A stretch of 64,000 bases of DNA from JAMLHH01 sp037189845 (GCA_037189845.1 JBBCIS010000010.1:1-64000); one strand, 5' to 3'. Counted from the first letter of the stretch, positions 1-8,725 are shown. Notes: generated by a model from the letters alone, not told the origin. Translations and numbers: made by a program.

Positions 1-563
1 GTATAATTACCCGGGTTGCTGAATTGTTGATTGCCGATAGTCACGCTGCTGCCCTGACAGATAGACAATGATACGTTTTGGGTTGTAACAGGACGTATAA
101 TCAGTGTGGTAGTAATCAGGCTGTCACACCCGTTAGCGGCATTCAAAGTATCTCTGAATGTACCTGCCGTTTTGTAGAATTTATTGCCGATTCTGATGCT
201 GTCACCCTGACAGATGGAGAAAGATTGTGTTTTAGTAGAATTTGGTTTTATAGTAATAGTAGTAGTGATTAAGCTATCACACCCGTTAGCGGCACTCAAA
301 GTGTCTCTGAATATACCTGTCGTTTTGTAGAATTTATTACCGACTCTGATGCTATCCCCCTGACAGATGGAGAAAGATTGAGTTTTAATGGAATTTGGTT
401 TTATTGCAAGAGTTGTCCTAACGATACTGTCACATCCGGCGATATTTTTCAGGGTGTCAGTATAAGTTCCGGCAGTTGTATATCTGTTATTGCCTATGGT
501 ATAGGATTGTCCCTGGCAGATGCTGATGCTTTGATTTCGGGAAGATGACTGGCTGATTGTTAC
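1..563 (-). repeat. Tandem 153-bp coding repeats (51 residues each)
   Basis: The cysteine codon of the SICQG motif recurs at 57-59, 210-212, 363-365 and 516-518, exactly 153 bp apart. Each unit encodes SICQG-x-S-x-x-IGN-x-x-Y/F, then G-x-Y/F-x-DTL and GCDS. Units two and three are nearly identical at DNA level and the outer ones are more diverged, so the array looks recently expanded. It runs off the left edge, so the copy number is unknown. Confidence 0.85.
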
Positions 564-2057
564 TCTGATGGTATCGCTGCTGATTCTGTCGCAATCATCA
601 ACTGTTCTTACCCAATAAGTACCTGAGCGTGAAACTTGTAGAGTAGGAGTAGTTGCACCAGTAGACCAGGTATAAGATTTGTAGCCTGTACCTGCATTGA
701 GGGTAATATTTCCGGACGAACAAGTTGAAATATCGGGTCCCAGGTTGACTTTTTCTTCCTGAGTGGAACAAAGATTTCTGGCCCTGAAAATATTGTCAGA
801 AGCTATAATATTGGGGTTTGTTAAAACAAAAGTAGCATTGCTGATTGTCAGAAGATTTATATTTTCGTCAATTAGAGTAGTATTTGAAACAGTGACTCTA
901 GGTGTAAATTCTTTGGTGTCGCAAATATCTAAATTATCTTTTACCGAAATAAGAAGCGAATTATTGTTAGTGGGTAAACAAATATTTTCTCTTCTTACAC
1001 CTCCATACATTATAATATTGTTGAAAGGAGCATATTTAGTAGCAAATATTGAGATATCATTATAATCAGATGTTACGCTTTTAATGTGTTGACCTGTAGC
1101 TGAAAATATTGAAAAGCTTGTTTTTAATTCTCCTGAAATTTTAGATTCTCTAATGGTAATAATTTCACCTTTATTGTTTGAAAATGCCGTTGGATTCGCA
1201 CAGCAATTCTGATGATTACTCGGGATATTATTTACGGGATTAATAAATCTCGCCCATTTTACATTCAAATTTGCGTCTGTATAAATCAACTCATGATCTA
1301 TGTCTCGGGTTTCCCAACTTTTATAACCAGAGAGAAGATAAGTACCGTCAGGATTTTTTTTAAGATTTCGGATATGATTTGAACTGGAATATCTTTTTAG
1401 GAATGCGACATTTCCATCTGCTGTAAATTTTGCTACTCCATAGCCTGAACCCAAAACACATCCAAAAATAAAACCATTCTCATCATCTGGCACATATTCA
1501 GTCGCTCTTTGGAAATTACTTCCAGAAACATGTTTAGACCATATTGTATTACCATTATAATCTAGCTTCACAATAAACAAGCCTCCTGTATAACGAATTA
1601 CGTTCGAAGCAATTATTTGCTGATCTTTGGTAACAATTACTCCTGAAAATCTGTTTTCAGATGCGTATTTAAACTTTTTCGACCAAATGACAGTCCCATT
1701 GTCACCATCTATCCTCATCACATAAAGATCGGCGTAAGTTCCATAATCGTTTGGGGCAATAATAATGTCTGTTTTGCTTTTGTCAGGAGCTTGTATTTCA
1801 GCTATTGATGACATATAATAACTCCCAGAAAAACTTTTCGACCATATGATATTCCCGTTTTTATCTATTTTGGTCAAAGTTCCCGTGCTTCCATTAGAGG
1901 CTCCAACAACAAAATGAGCATTATGAGAGGCACTGTAATATCCATTCTCATATACGTTGTTATTTGAGTTGCCATAAGCTTTTGTAAACTCCTGAGCTTT
2001 GGCTGAAAAGCCCAAAATGGAAATATGTATTAATAGAATGAATAATCTTATGGCCAT
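1..2057 (-). CDS. Large secreted surface protein with 51-residue repeats, partial (C-terminus beyond window)
   Basis: The reading frame is open from an ATG at 2057 to the left edge, at least 685 codons. It starts with a signal peptide (hydrophobic core, then AKAQEF). Residues about 25-420 hold repeated 'W-S-K' blades such as GNIIWSKSFSGS, which suggest a beta-propeller. An Ig-like segment (YTWSTGATTPTLQVSRSGTY) follows, then 51-residue repeats carrying SICQG, IGNKFY and GCDS. This layout is common in Bacteroidota T9SS cargo; the sorting domain would lie outside the window. I checked the frame at six points from 59 to 1844 and it is continuous. The gene lies downstream of another secreted protein on the same strand. 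The function is unknown; adhesion or matrix is a guess. Confidence 0.8.
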   Translation of the reverse strand, partial: MAIRLFILLIHISILGFSAKAQEFTKAYGNSNNNVYENGYYSASHNAHFVVGASNGSTGTLTKIDKNGNIIWSKSFSGSYYMSSIAEIQAPDKSKTDIIIAPNDYGTYADLYVMRIDGDNGTVIWSKKFKYASENRFSGVIVTKDQQIIASNVIRYTGGLFIVKLDYNGNTIWSKHVSGSNFQRATEYVPDDENGFIFGCVLGSGYGVAKFTADGNVAFLKRYSSSNHIRNLKKNPDGTYLLSGYKSWETRDIDHELIYTDANLNVKWARFINPVNNIPSNHQNCCANPTAFSNNKGEIITIRESKISGELKTSFSIFSATGQHIKSVTSDYNDISIFATKYAPFNNIIMYGGVRRENICLPTNNNSLLISVKDNLDICDTKEFTPRVTVSNTTLIDENINLLTISNATFVLTNPNIIASDNIFRARNLCSTQEEKVNLGPDISTCSSGNITLNAGTGYKSYTWSTGATTPTLQVSRSGTYWVRTVDDCDRISSDTIRVTISQSSSRNQSISICQGQSYTIGNNRYTTAGTYTDTLKNIAGCDSIVRTTLAIKPNSIKTQSFSICQGDSIRVGNKFYKTTGIFRDTLSAANGCDSLITTTITIKPNSTKTQSFSICQGDSIRIGNKFYKTAGTFRDTLNAANGCDSLITTTLIIRPVTTQNVSLSICQGSSVTIGNQQFSNPGNY

Positions 2058-2076
2058 GTCAAATTGATTGAAAGAC

Positions 2077-2084
2077 CAAAGATA
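2077..2084 (-). promoter_or_regulatory. -7 box TATCTTTG of the repeat-protein gene
   Basis: On the minus strand TATCTTTG matches the Bacteroidota -7 consensus TAnnTTTG. It ends 19 nt before the ATG at 2057, which would give a leader of roughly 13 nt. No convincing -33 TTG was assigned. Confidence 0.5.
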
Positions 2085-2140
2085 TGAAATGTGTTATGAT
2101 TTGTTAATCTATACAGATATTTATGTAGGAAAATACGTTT

Positions 2141-3136
2141 TTATTCTTTTGTGAATTTGAAATAACCGGTATTGTTATTCAATTGTATGATTCCTACATA
2201 TGCTCCACCTTTTAGCTCAGAAATATTTACCGGATTGTTGGATGAAATATTTGTTCGTAAAACACACTGACCGTTTACATTCAGAATTTCAATGGCAATA
2301 TTCTCACTTGTTTCCTGATGAGTCAGATATAAATAATCTGTTGCCGGATTGGGATACACTGCAATCTGCCCTGTTGTTTTTTCCTGGATTACGGTAGCTA
2401 TTTTCTGATGTATAACACCCACGCCTGATAAGTCAAATCCTGAGGATGGGAAAGGAGTAGGAAATGGGTCGTTAACTATCTCATCGTTGCTGTCAAAAGT
2501 AGCGTAGACAGGGTCAATACTTCCTACGACATCTATTAATTTGATGTGGGTAATATGGTCAACATCCAACCCGTCGATATCTTTCAGATCTTCCAGGTCA
2601 AAAGGAGTTCCGTAATTGGCAATATATTTTCCGGCAAAGTTGTGAATCTTTCTGGCATCCATGACTGCAAATCCTCCGAGTTGTGAAGTCCTGTCAACGT
2701 TGGAAATTGCAGGAAATCTGTGAAAATTGATTCCGTCTGAACTGACTTCTACAAACGCCAATTCCAGAAATGCTAAATCTGAACCCGTTTTCTCCAGAAA
2801 ACCGTTTTCAAAAACTGCAAAATCAGGACCTTCACCATTGTATATAGGAGATTCAAATTCCAGAATGGCAGTACCTCCGTCACCCAGGCAAATGATGCCG
2901 GAGCCTATGGTACCAGTGACAGAGTTTTCATCTCCGGCAGTGGCAAAACCTAATGATAGATTGTTGATATTCTGATATCCTCTTGTGACAGTACATGAAG
3001 TAGCCCAATTGACAAAAATATTGCTGTCTTTGTGTATTGCAGTGGTTCCTTCATATCCGACTTGAGGAGGAAACTGCGCTTGAAGCTTGAAAGAGATAAA
3101 AAGGAATGAGATAAGGAACAGGTAAATTTTTTTCAT
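2141..3136 (-). CDS. Secreted protein with T9SS type A sorting domain
   Basis: The 331-residue product has a clear signal peptide (MKKIYLFLISFLFISF, then LQAQ). The body contains GPDFAVFENGF, LAFVEVSSDG, FAGKY and YGTPFDLEDL, a set recurring in Bacteroidota surface proteins usually annotated only as cell surface protein. The last 75 or so residues look like a T9SS sorting domain: VYPNPATDYLYL, then ILNVNGQCV, GGAYVGIIQL and a lysine-rich end. Export and anchoring therefore depend on the T9SS, of which porZ lies at 33150-35426. The ligand is unknown. The gene is followed on the same strand by the repeat protein. Confidence 0.85.
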   Translation of the reverse strand: MKKIYLFLISFLFISFKLQAQFPPQVGYEGTTAIHKDSNIFVNWATSCTVTRGYQNINNLSLGFATAGDENSVTGTIGSGIICLGDGGTAILEFESPIYNGEGPDFAVFENGFLEKTGSDLAFLELAFVEVSSDGINFHRFPAISNVDRTSQLGGFAVMDARKIHNFAGKYIANYGTPFDLEDLKDIDGLDVDHITHIKLIDVVGSIDPVYATFDSNDEIVNDPFPTPFPSSGFDLSGVGVIHQKIATVIQEKTTGQIAVYPNPATDYLYLTHQETSENIAIEILNVNGQCVLRTNISSNNPVNISELKGGAYVGIIQLNNNTGYFKFTKE

Positions 3137-3190
3137 ATAGATAGACTGATGTCTGTAAAGATACCATCTGTGCAGAGCTTTTCAGAGAAT

Positions 3191-3223
3191 TATAAAAAAG
3201 AAAAAGCGACCATTGGCCGCTTT
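3191..3223 (-). terminator. Rho-independent terminator of the peroxide-defence operon
   Basis: A hairpin spans 3203-3223 (AAAGCG outer arms, one internal mismatch). On the minus strand it is followed by a T-rich run (3191-3202). A second hairpin, CCCTATT/AATAGGG with a 9-nt loop at 3288-3310, lies between it and the last gene. Confidence 0.75.
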
Positions 3224-3338
3224 ACACACAACAAGTTCACAACGAACAGAGACTATGCTCTGAAAACTTTATGCAGTGAATACAATACCCTATTTTATCA
3301 TTGAATAGGGCATTGTTTTCATATTGTAATTGAAGCTT

Positions 3339-3587
3339 CTACTTGTCTATAGAACCAATCACTTTTTTTGCAAAAGTATTAATAGCGTCACTACTACGCA
3401 TTCCTGATGCGGTCAGCTCATGCACCTCAAGAGCACCGCAGATATTCGTAATGAATTCTCCAATGACATCCATCTGCTCTTCAGTGATACCTCTGGCTTC
3501 AGAAAGAGATTCTAAGACTTCGAGCGTATTTTCTAATTTTTCTGCTTCGTTATTCTGAAACAGATGTTTAATTATTGGTACTTTCAT
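3339..3587 (-). CDS. Small conserved protein (DUF6952-like)
   Basis: This 82-residue protein resembles, from memory, the small DUF6952-type family that sits beside thioredoxin and peroxiredoxin in Bacteroidota. It has a basic start (KVPIIKHLFQNNEAE), an acidic helical middle and ITNICGALEVHELTASGM with one cysteine. There is no signal peptide or membrane segment. Its start overlaps the thioredoxin gene by 20 bases, so the two are probably translationally coupled, and it is the last gene before the terminator. Its function is unknown. The fixed company of thiol peroxidase genes suggests a redox accessory role, which is inference. Confidence 0.75.
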   Translation of the reverse strand: MKVPIIKHLFQNNEAEKLENTLEVLESLSEARGITEEQMDVIGEFITNICGALEVHELTASGMRSSDAINTFAKKVIGSIDK

Positions 3588-3882
3588 TGAATAGATTGAT
3601 TAAACTGTCAGCTTGATTTGTTTGAACCTGATTGACTAATTGTCCGTTTCTGAACAATGCAAACGTTGGTAAATTGTCAACTTTAGCTAATTGTCTGGAT
3701 GTTGTGAATTTTTCAGCATCAACATATAAAAAAGGAATTCCTTCGTTTTCTGATGCTAATTTTTTGAATTTTGGCTTCATTATTCTGCAATTCCCACACC
3801 ATGATGCGCCATACTGAACCATCACGACTTCGTTATCATTGACTATTTGAGCTAAAGTATCGTCACCTAATTCCTGAAACAT
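3568..3882 (-). CDS. Thioredoxin family protein
   Basis: The 104-residue single-domain thioredoxin fold carries the redox motif WCGNC at residues 28-32 (classical thioredoxin has WCGPC) and the cis-proline region NLPTFALFRNG. It lacks a signal peptide, so it is cytoplasmic. Its likely job is to return electrons to the peroxiredoxin encoded 28 bp upstream. The asparagine in place of proline should shift its redox potential and partner choice. Its end overlaps the DUF6952-like gene in another frame. Confidence 0.9.
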   Translation of the reverse strand: MFQELGDDTLAQIVNDNEVVMVQYGASWCGNCRIMKPKFKKLASENEGIPFLYVDAEKFTTSRQLAKVDNLPTFALFRNGQLVNQVQTNQADSLINLFNESTNN

Positions 3883-3910
3883 ACGCTGTAATTTTTATTT
3901 TTAAAACAGA

Positions 3911-4546
3911 TTAGTGCTTGCTTAAGTATTCCGCAGTGCTGTTTCTGTCTGCCTTCATTGCATCTTTTCCGGATTCCCAGTTAGCAGGACATACTTCACC
4001 GTGGTTTTGTACGTGAGCATAAGCATCGATCAGTCTTAGATACTCATTCACATTTCTACCTAAAGGCATGTCATTCACACTTTCATGGAAAACTTTTCCG
4101 GTTTCATCTATCAGGTAAGTTGCTCTGTAAGTTACATTACCACCTTCGTATGCAATCTCTTCTGAATCTTCAGATGTAGTATAAACTGAATCTAAAATGT
4201 CTAATTCACCAGCTAAAATTCTGTGTGTATCAGACAATAGAGGATAAGTAACACCTTCGATACCGCCGTTGTCTTTTGGTGTGTTCAACCATGCAAAGTG
4301 TACCTCAGGAGTGTCACAAGATGCACCTATGATGATAGTGTTTCTTTTTTCAAATTCTGACTGAGCTTCCTGAAAAGCGTGTAACTCGGTCGGACATACA
4401 AATGTGAAATCTTTCGGATACCAGAAAAGCAATACTTTTTTCTTTTGCTCTACTGCTTGTTTGAAGATGTCAATTCTGAAAGTGTCACCCATTTCTGAAA
4501 TCGCATCAATTGCGATACTAGGAAATTTTTTACCTACGTTTGCCAT
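3911..4546 (-). CDS. 2-Cys peroxiredoxin (AhpC/TSA family)
   Basis: The 211-residue protein reduces hydrogen peroxide and organic peroxides. The peroxidatic cysteine is C51 in FTFVCPTELHAF and the resolving cysteine is C186 in HGEVCPANW, so this is a typical 2-Cys enzyme of the Prx1/AhpC group. The length is normal. The start at MANVGKKFPS is well placed 33 bp after dps. The operon contains no AhpF, and the neighbouring thioredoxin is the natural reductant. The divergent oxyR suggests peroxide control. Confidence 0.93.
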   Translation of the reverse strand: MANVGKKFPSIAIDAISEMGDTFRIDIFKQAVEQKKKVLLFWYPKDFTFVCPTELHAFQEAQSEFEKRNTIIIGASCDTPEVHFAWLNTPKDNGGIEGVTYPLLSDTHRILAGELDILDSVYTTSEDSEEIAYEGGNVTYRATYLIDETGKVFHESVNDMPLGRNVNEYLRLIDAYAHVQNHGEVCPANWESGKDAMKADRNSTAEYLSKH

Positions 4547-4579
4547 TTTTACTTTTGATTTTTATAATTGGTTTGGAAA

Positions 4580-5056
4580 TTATTTGCTTAACCAGGATGA
4601 ATACATCCAGATTGTTTTTTCTTGTTCAGTGATAAAGTCAGTGAGTAAAGTTAATGTTCCTTCATCACTTAATTCGTCAGCTGTGCTTAAAATTTCTCTC
4701 TCAAGTATTACCAGCGTTTTCAGACTTTCCAGTACAAGGGTAACTGATTCTTCTGCCTGAGAAATATTTTTACCAACTTTTACTTCAGCATTTTGAAGAT
4801 AATCCTCAAATGTATGCAGTGGTGTAAAGCCTAATGTCAGGATACGTTCTGCGATTTCATCAATTTTTAGCTGAGCGTCATTATATAGCTCTTCAAATTT
4901 TACATGTAATTCAAAGAACTGAGGCCCTTTAATGTTCCAGTGTAAACCTCTCAGGTTTTGATAAAAAATCTGGTAATTTGCCAACAGTTGATTCAGCTCA
5001 ATTGCTAGTTTTTCTGACAGAGTTTTATCCAAACCGATTCTGCTTAATTTTGACAT
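4580..5056 (-). CDS. dps: Dps-family ferritin-like DNA-protection protein
   Basis: The product (about 158 residues) stores iron and protects DNA by consuming peroxide at a ferroxidase site between subunits. Diagnostic residues are LRGLHWNIKGPQFFELH followed by FEELYND and IDEIAERILTLG. I place the start at the ATG at 5056 (MSKLSRIGLDK). An in-frame ATG at 5080 lies only 11 nt after the -7 box and adds residues that family members lack. It is the first gene of the dps-prx-trx-DUF6952 operon and diverges from oxyR across 100 bp. Confidence 0.93.
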   Translation of the reverse strand: MSKLSRIGLDKTLSEKLAIELNQLLANYQIFYQNLRGLHWNIKGPQFFELHVKFEELYNDAQLKIDEIAERILTLGFTPLHTFEDYLQNAEVKVGKNISQAEESVTLVLESLKTLVILEREILSTADELSDEGTLTLLTDFITEQEKTIWMYSSWLSK

Positions 5057-5091
5057 ATTTTGAATTTTTACTGTTATCAATAATTACATAA

Positions 5092-5099
5092 CAAATGTA
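5092..5099 (-). promoter_or_regulatory. -7 box TACATTTG of the dps operon
   Basis: The minus strand reads TACATTTG, a perfect TAnnTTTG. Transcription would start near 5085, giving a leader of about 28 nt to the ATG at 5056. The 5057-5156 interval also serves oxyR, but I could not find a convincing OxyR operator (paired ATAG/CTAT half-sites at the expected spacing). Confidence 0.6.
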
Positions 5100-5156
5100 G
5101 TGCTTTTTGTTTTATAGGAAAAATCAATTATTTTTATAATTAAATAGGTTTTTTTT

Positions 5157-6101
5157 ATGGTTACAATTACTCAGTTAGAATATGTAGTTGCAGTAGATAC
5201 ATATCGTCATTTTGCCAATGCGGCGGATAAATGTATGGTGACCCAGCCTACTTTATCTATGCAGATCAAAAAGCTGGAAGAATATCTGGGTGTAATAATT
5301 TTTGACAGATCCAGGCAGCCGGTAATGCCTACTGATGTGGGAAAACTGATCGTAGAACAAGCCAGAAATATTCTCAGAGAAACTGCAAAGCTTGAAAATA
5401 TTGCCAAAGGCTATCATAAAAATGTATCCGGACGTCTGAATATCGGGATCATTCCTACTTTGGCACCCTATCTTCTCCCATTGTTTATAGGAAGAATGAT
5501 GGAGCGTCATCCTGGTGTGAAGTTGAATATCAAAGAACTGACTACGGCAGAGATTATCAGAGAATTGAAAAAGGACGAAATAGATGTCGGTATATTGTCT
5601 ACTCCACTTCATGAAGAAAATATTCATGAAGACCCGTTATTTTATGAAGAGATAAAAATTTATACGCAATATGGACATCCGTTGAGTAAAAAGAAAAATG
5701 CAACACCGCAGGAGATATCTCAAAGAACGGATGCATGGATGCTGACCAATGGAAATTGTTTCAGAAATCAAGTAATAAATCTTTGCAAAAACCAATATTC
5801 CAGTCAGGAAGATGAGCAGATCAGTTATGAAAGCGGTTCGATAGAAACACTAAAAAAGCTGGTAGAAACTGAAGGTGGGTTTACATTTTTACCGGAATTG
5901 GCCTCTTTAGAACTTTCTACCCGCCAGATGAATCAGGTCGTCAGCTTTGAAGGACAAATACCATTGAGAGAGATCAGCTTGTGCTATATCCGCAATGCGG
6001 CCAAAAAGGATATGATAGAGATATTAAATGCCTGTATTAAGGATGTAGTTCCTGTGGAAATGCTGCAAAAAGACAGGGGAAGTATAGTAGAGTGGAGATG
6101 A
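5157..6101 (+). CDS. oxyR: OxyR-type LysR-family peroxide sensor
   Basis: The 314-residue LysR regulator has an N-terminal winged HTH (about 1-60, with FANAADKCMVTQPTLSMQIK) and a substrate-binding-like sensor domain (about 90-300). The sensor contains GNCFRNQVINLC, with C201 and C210 separated by eight residues. This matches the C199-C208 pair of E. coli OxyR that forms the peroxide-sensing disulfide, so OxyR is a better call than generic LysR. The divergent dps-prx-trx operon is the obvious target. The gene begins directly after a T-run, with no Shine-Dalgarno site. Confidence 0.93.
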   Translation: MVTITQLEYVVAVDTYRHFANAADKCMVTQPTLSMQIKKLEEYLGVIIFDRSRQPVMPTDVGKLIVEQARNILRETAKLENIAKGYHKNVSGRLNIGIIPTLAPYLLPLFIGRMMERHPGVKLNIKELTTAEIIRELKKDEIDVGILSTPLHEENIHEDPLFYEEIKIYTQYGHPLSKKKNATPQEISQRTDAWMLTNGNCFRNQVINLCKNQYSSQEDEQISYESGSIETLKKLVETEGGFTFLPELASLELSTRQMNQVVSFEGQIPLREISLCYIRNAAKKDMIEILNACIKDVVPVEMLQKDRGSIVEWR

Positions 6102-6103
6102 TT

Positions 6104-6703
6104 TTAAATAGTATGAGATTGCGTATGTTTGTGGAGTATACCTTCATTGAAGCACGCTCTGCATCTGGGTTCGTACTCTTGTTTTTCGCCTAACAAAACA
6201 GTTTTGTCGCTATCGGCCAGTCTGTAAGAATACCCTGCGGGATTACCGCATCTGACACAGATAGCATGAACTTTGGTGACAAATTCAGCATTGGCCATCA
6301 ATGCCGGCATAGGACCAAACGGATTGCCCAGAAAGTCCATGTCCAGTCCGGCGATAATGACGCGGATTCCTTTTGATGCCAGTATATTGCAGACATCGGG
6401 CAATCTGTCGTCAAAAAACTGAGCCTCATCGATACCAATAACATCTACTTCATTTGCATATAATAAAATGTTTTCAGCTACACCTACGGGATTAGACTGG
6501 ATGTGATTAGAGTCGTGTGATACGATCAGAGTATCATGATACCGGGTATCAATCTGAGGCTTGAAGATTTCTACACGCTGATTGGCAAATTTTGCACGTT
6601 TGAGTCTTCTGAGTAGCTCTTCGGTTTTTCCTGAAAACATGGAACCACATATTACTTCAATCCATCCGGTATGAATATTGTATCTTCTTGGCTCTATAAA
6701 CAT
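6104..6703 (-). CDS. tdk: Thymidine kinase, type II
   Basis: This enzyme phosphorylates thymidine to dTMP in the salvage pathway. The 199-residue protein has the P-loop GSMFSGKTEELLRRLKRA near residue 20, the Walker B/lasso region VIGIDEAQFFD, and two CxxC-like zinc pairs (CVRCGNPAG and RCRACF). The length fits the family. It faces a divergent unknown gene across only 30 bp, so the promoters must overlap, and its stop is 2 bp from that of convergent oxyR. Confidence 0.95.
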   Translation of the reverse strand: MFIEPRRYNIHTGWIEVICGSMFSGKTEELLRRLKRAKFANQRVEIFKPQIDTRYHDTLIVSHDSNHIQSNPVGVAENILLYANEVDVIGIDEAQFFDDRLPDVCNILASKGIRVIIAGLDMDFLGNPFGPMPALMANAEFVTKVHAICVRCGNPAGYSYRLADSDKTVLLGEKQEYEPRCRACFNEGILHKHTQSHTI

Positions 6704-6733
6704 TTTTCTATATTTACACTATATATTGAGAGT

Positions 6734-7552
6734 ATGGACATTAAAATCGATTTAGGAAAGATAGAACAATATTGGCAAATCATTCGCAATCTTCATTTTC
6801 ATATTGAACAGGAAGGTAAAATTTCTCCCGAAGAATATGCATTGATAGATAAATATCTGAAAGTAATCTCCCACAAATACAAAGAGCTCATTGATGAATC
6901 TTCTGAACTGAGTGCTATTACTTTTACGCCTGCTACTAATATTGTAACAGAAACTGTATTGCCTGTTGCGGAAGATGTGAAAAGTAATGTTCAAAGCTCA
7001 GTACCTGCCTCACCGGTCACTGCACCCGCTGAAATAATTCCTCCTGCACCGATAGCAGCAGAAGAAACAATACAATTTATACCTGTTGAGGAGGTTGCCA
7101 AAGAAGAAATTCCTGTGCCGGTCATTGAAACAATAGCTCCTGAAATTGTTGCTGAGACACCTAAGTCTAAAACGATATCTTCTTATCTGGAACAGATGCT
7201 CAATAGTCCTGATAGTGTTCCTGATAAACCTATTATGTTTTCGAACGAAAAAGCAGAGAAGAAATCTCCTTCCTTGAATGACAGGTTAAAGGAAATGAAA
7301 ACCCCTGTAGAAGATTTAAACAGCAGAATAAAGCGGGCGACTGCTGAAAAGATTTCACTCAATGATAAGTTTGAGTTTATCCGTGAGCTGTTCGGAAATA
7401 ATCCGGTAGAGTATGCAAATGCTATTCAGATATTTGATACTTATGGCTCGCATGCATGGGAGAAGGTAGAAAATGAATATGCCACAAAATTTAACTGGAT
7501 ATCCAAACCCGGTTCAGTTGAAAAGCTGAAAAACTTAGTTTACGGGAAATAG
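6734..7552 (+). CDS. Conserved hypothetical protein with proline/valine-rich linker
   Basis: I start the gene at the ATG at 6734 (MDIKIDLGKIEQYW), giving 272 residues; an in-frame ATG at 6671 would run into the tdk start. An N-terminal helical segment (1-60) precedes a linker of about 110 residues rich in Pro, Val, Ala and Glu. The C-terminal domain (about 185-272) contains RLKEMKTPVEDLNSRIKRA and ISLNDKFEFIRELFG and resembles domains of unknown function seen in other Bacteroidota. There is no signal peptide. I cannot assign a function. Its 3' end overlaps convergent waaA by 18 bp. Confidence 0.75.
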   Translation: MDIKIDLGKIEQYWQIIRNLHFHIEQEGKISPEEYALIDKYLKVISHKYKELIDESSELSAITFTPATNIVTETVLPVAEDVKSNVQSSVPASPVTAPAEIIPPAPIAAEETIQFIPVEEVAKEEIPVPVIETIAPEIVAETPKSKTISSYLEQMLNSPDSVPDKPIMFSNEKAEKKSPSLNDRLKEMKTPVEDLNSRIKRATAEKISLNDKFEFIRELFGNNPVEYANAIQIFDTYGSHAWEKVENEYATKFNWISKPGSVEKLKNLVYGK

Positions 7553-8725
7553 ATGTGAATTCATGTCATCGATAATAGAAATGCTGTAGTTATCTACAGC
7601 ATTTTTATTGTATAGACTTTCGATTTTTTTATGGTAAAATTCCGGCTCAGTTGCAAAGATCTGTTCAATGATGGTTTTAAGTTCCTGATCGTTCTCAAAG
7701 ACATGTAAGACTCCCTTTTCTCGCAATATTTCCGCTTCATTCATTCCTTTGAGCTGAGGTCCTGAAATCAATGGAATTTTGTAGGCAGCAGCTTCAAGTG
7801 CGTTATGAATACTTTTGTCAAATCCGCCACCAATCCAGGCAATATCAGCAAAACGATATACATATTTTAAGATCCCTGTTTTATCTATTATAAGAACAGA
7901 TGACGGTACTTTTCCACCGGAAAGTAAAGCAGATGACGGAAATAACTTCTGAATTGCACGGATGGATTGATCATCGGTTTCATGAGGTACGATCAGCCAT
8001 TTCAGATCAGAGCTGTTTTGGGAAAGAAACCTGGCCAGCAATTCTGCATCACTATAATGAGCACTCCCTAAAATGATAGTATTTGCATTTTGTGTAAACT
8101 CTTCAATAATGCTGTCGTGAAATTTAGTTTGAATGTTCTGCAGAGATTGAGACCATTTTCCGTCGTTTATGAGTGTATAATTCCCGGTATAATTCGAACC
8201 TCCGGATGTTGAATAGATCTTATTGAAATAAGGTAAAAGATGATAAATTCTGTTTCTTTCTATCCATACTTTTTTCTCAATATGCTTTAGATCTGTAAAA
8301 ATGAGATCACAGGGAATTTTGTTGAGGGCCAGCTGGCGGATAATATTTTGCCAGAATTCGTATTTCACCCAGATTACGTAATCAGGCTGCAGATCTCCGA
8401 CTATTTTTTTTGCATTTTTCTTAGTGTCAAAAGGAAGATAGAAGCTAAAATCAGCTAAAGGATTGAGTTGGTAATATTCCATTCCCGATGGAGAAAAGAA
8501 GCTGATGCAAATTTCAGTGTCTGAATTTTTTCTGATCTCCCTGATCAGTGGGATGCATTGCTCGTATTCTCCGGCGGATGCGCAATGCATCCATATTCTT
8601 TTCTTGTGCTTTTCAGGGAACCGGATATTTTTTATTCCCTTGTATCTTTTCCGTGCTTTTGGAGAAAAAGGCAAGAAACAACTGAATGCTAACTGATAAA
8701 GTAGTATGAAAAGGGAGTATGTCAT
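7535..8725 (-). CDS. waaA: 3-deoxy-D-manno-octulosonic acid (KDO) transferase
   Basis: The enzyme transfers KDO from CMP-KDO to lipid A precursor at the inner membrane. The 396-residue GT-B protein has an N-terminal hydrophobic anchor (LFILLYQLAFSCFLPF), the KDO-transferase motif WMHCASAGEYEQ whose glutamate is the likely base, and the C-terminal GGGFDKSIHNALEAAAY. Residue 396 falls slightly short of the usual 400-430 range, with no sign of truncation. Its presence shows the organism makes KDO-containing lipid A. Confidence 0.93.
   Translation of the reverse strand: MTYSLFILLYQLAFSCFLPFSPKARKRYKGIKNIRFPEKHKKRIWMHCASAGEYEQCIPLIREIRKNSDTEICISFFSPSGMEYYQLNPLADFSFYLPFDTKKNAKKIVGDLQPDYVIWVKYEFWQNIIRQLALNKIPCDLIFTDLKHIEKKVWIERNRIYHLLPYFNKIYSTSGGSNYTGNYTLINDGKWSQSLQNIQTKFHDSIIEEFTQNANTIILGSAHYSDAELLARFLSQNSSDLKWLIVPHETDDQSIRAIQKLFPSSALLSGGKVPSSVLIIDKTGILKYVYRFADIAWIGGGFDKSIHNALEAAAYKIPLISGPQLKGMNEAEILREKGVLHVFENDQELKTIIEQIFATEPEFYHKKIESLYNKNAVDNYSISIIDDMNSHLFPVN

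Noticed and set aside
1..563. CRISPR-like periodicity at the left edge
   Set aside because: The 153-bp units are coding throughout, in frame with a signal-peptide protein, and have no short repeat/unique spacer pattern.
5057..5080. Upstream ATG at 5080 as the dps start
   Set aside because: It is only 11 nt after the -7 box, so it would barely be in the transcript, and the added residues are not seen in the family.
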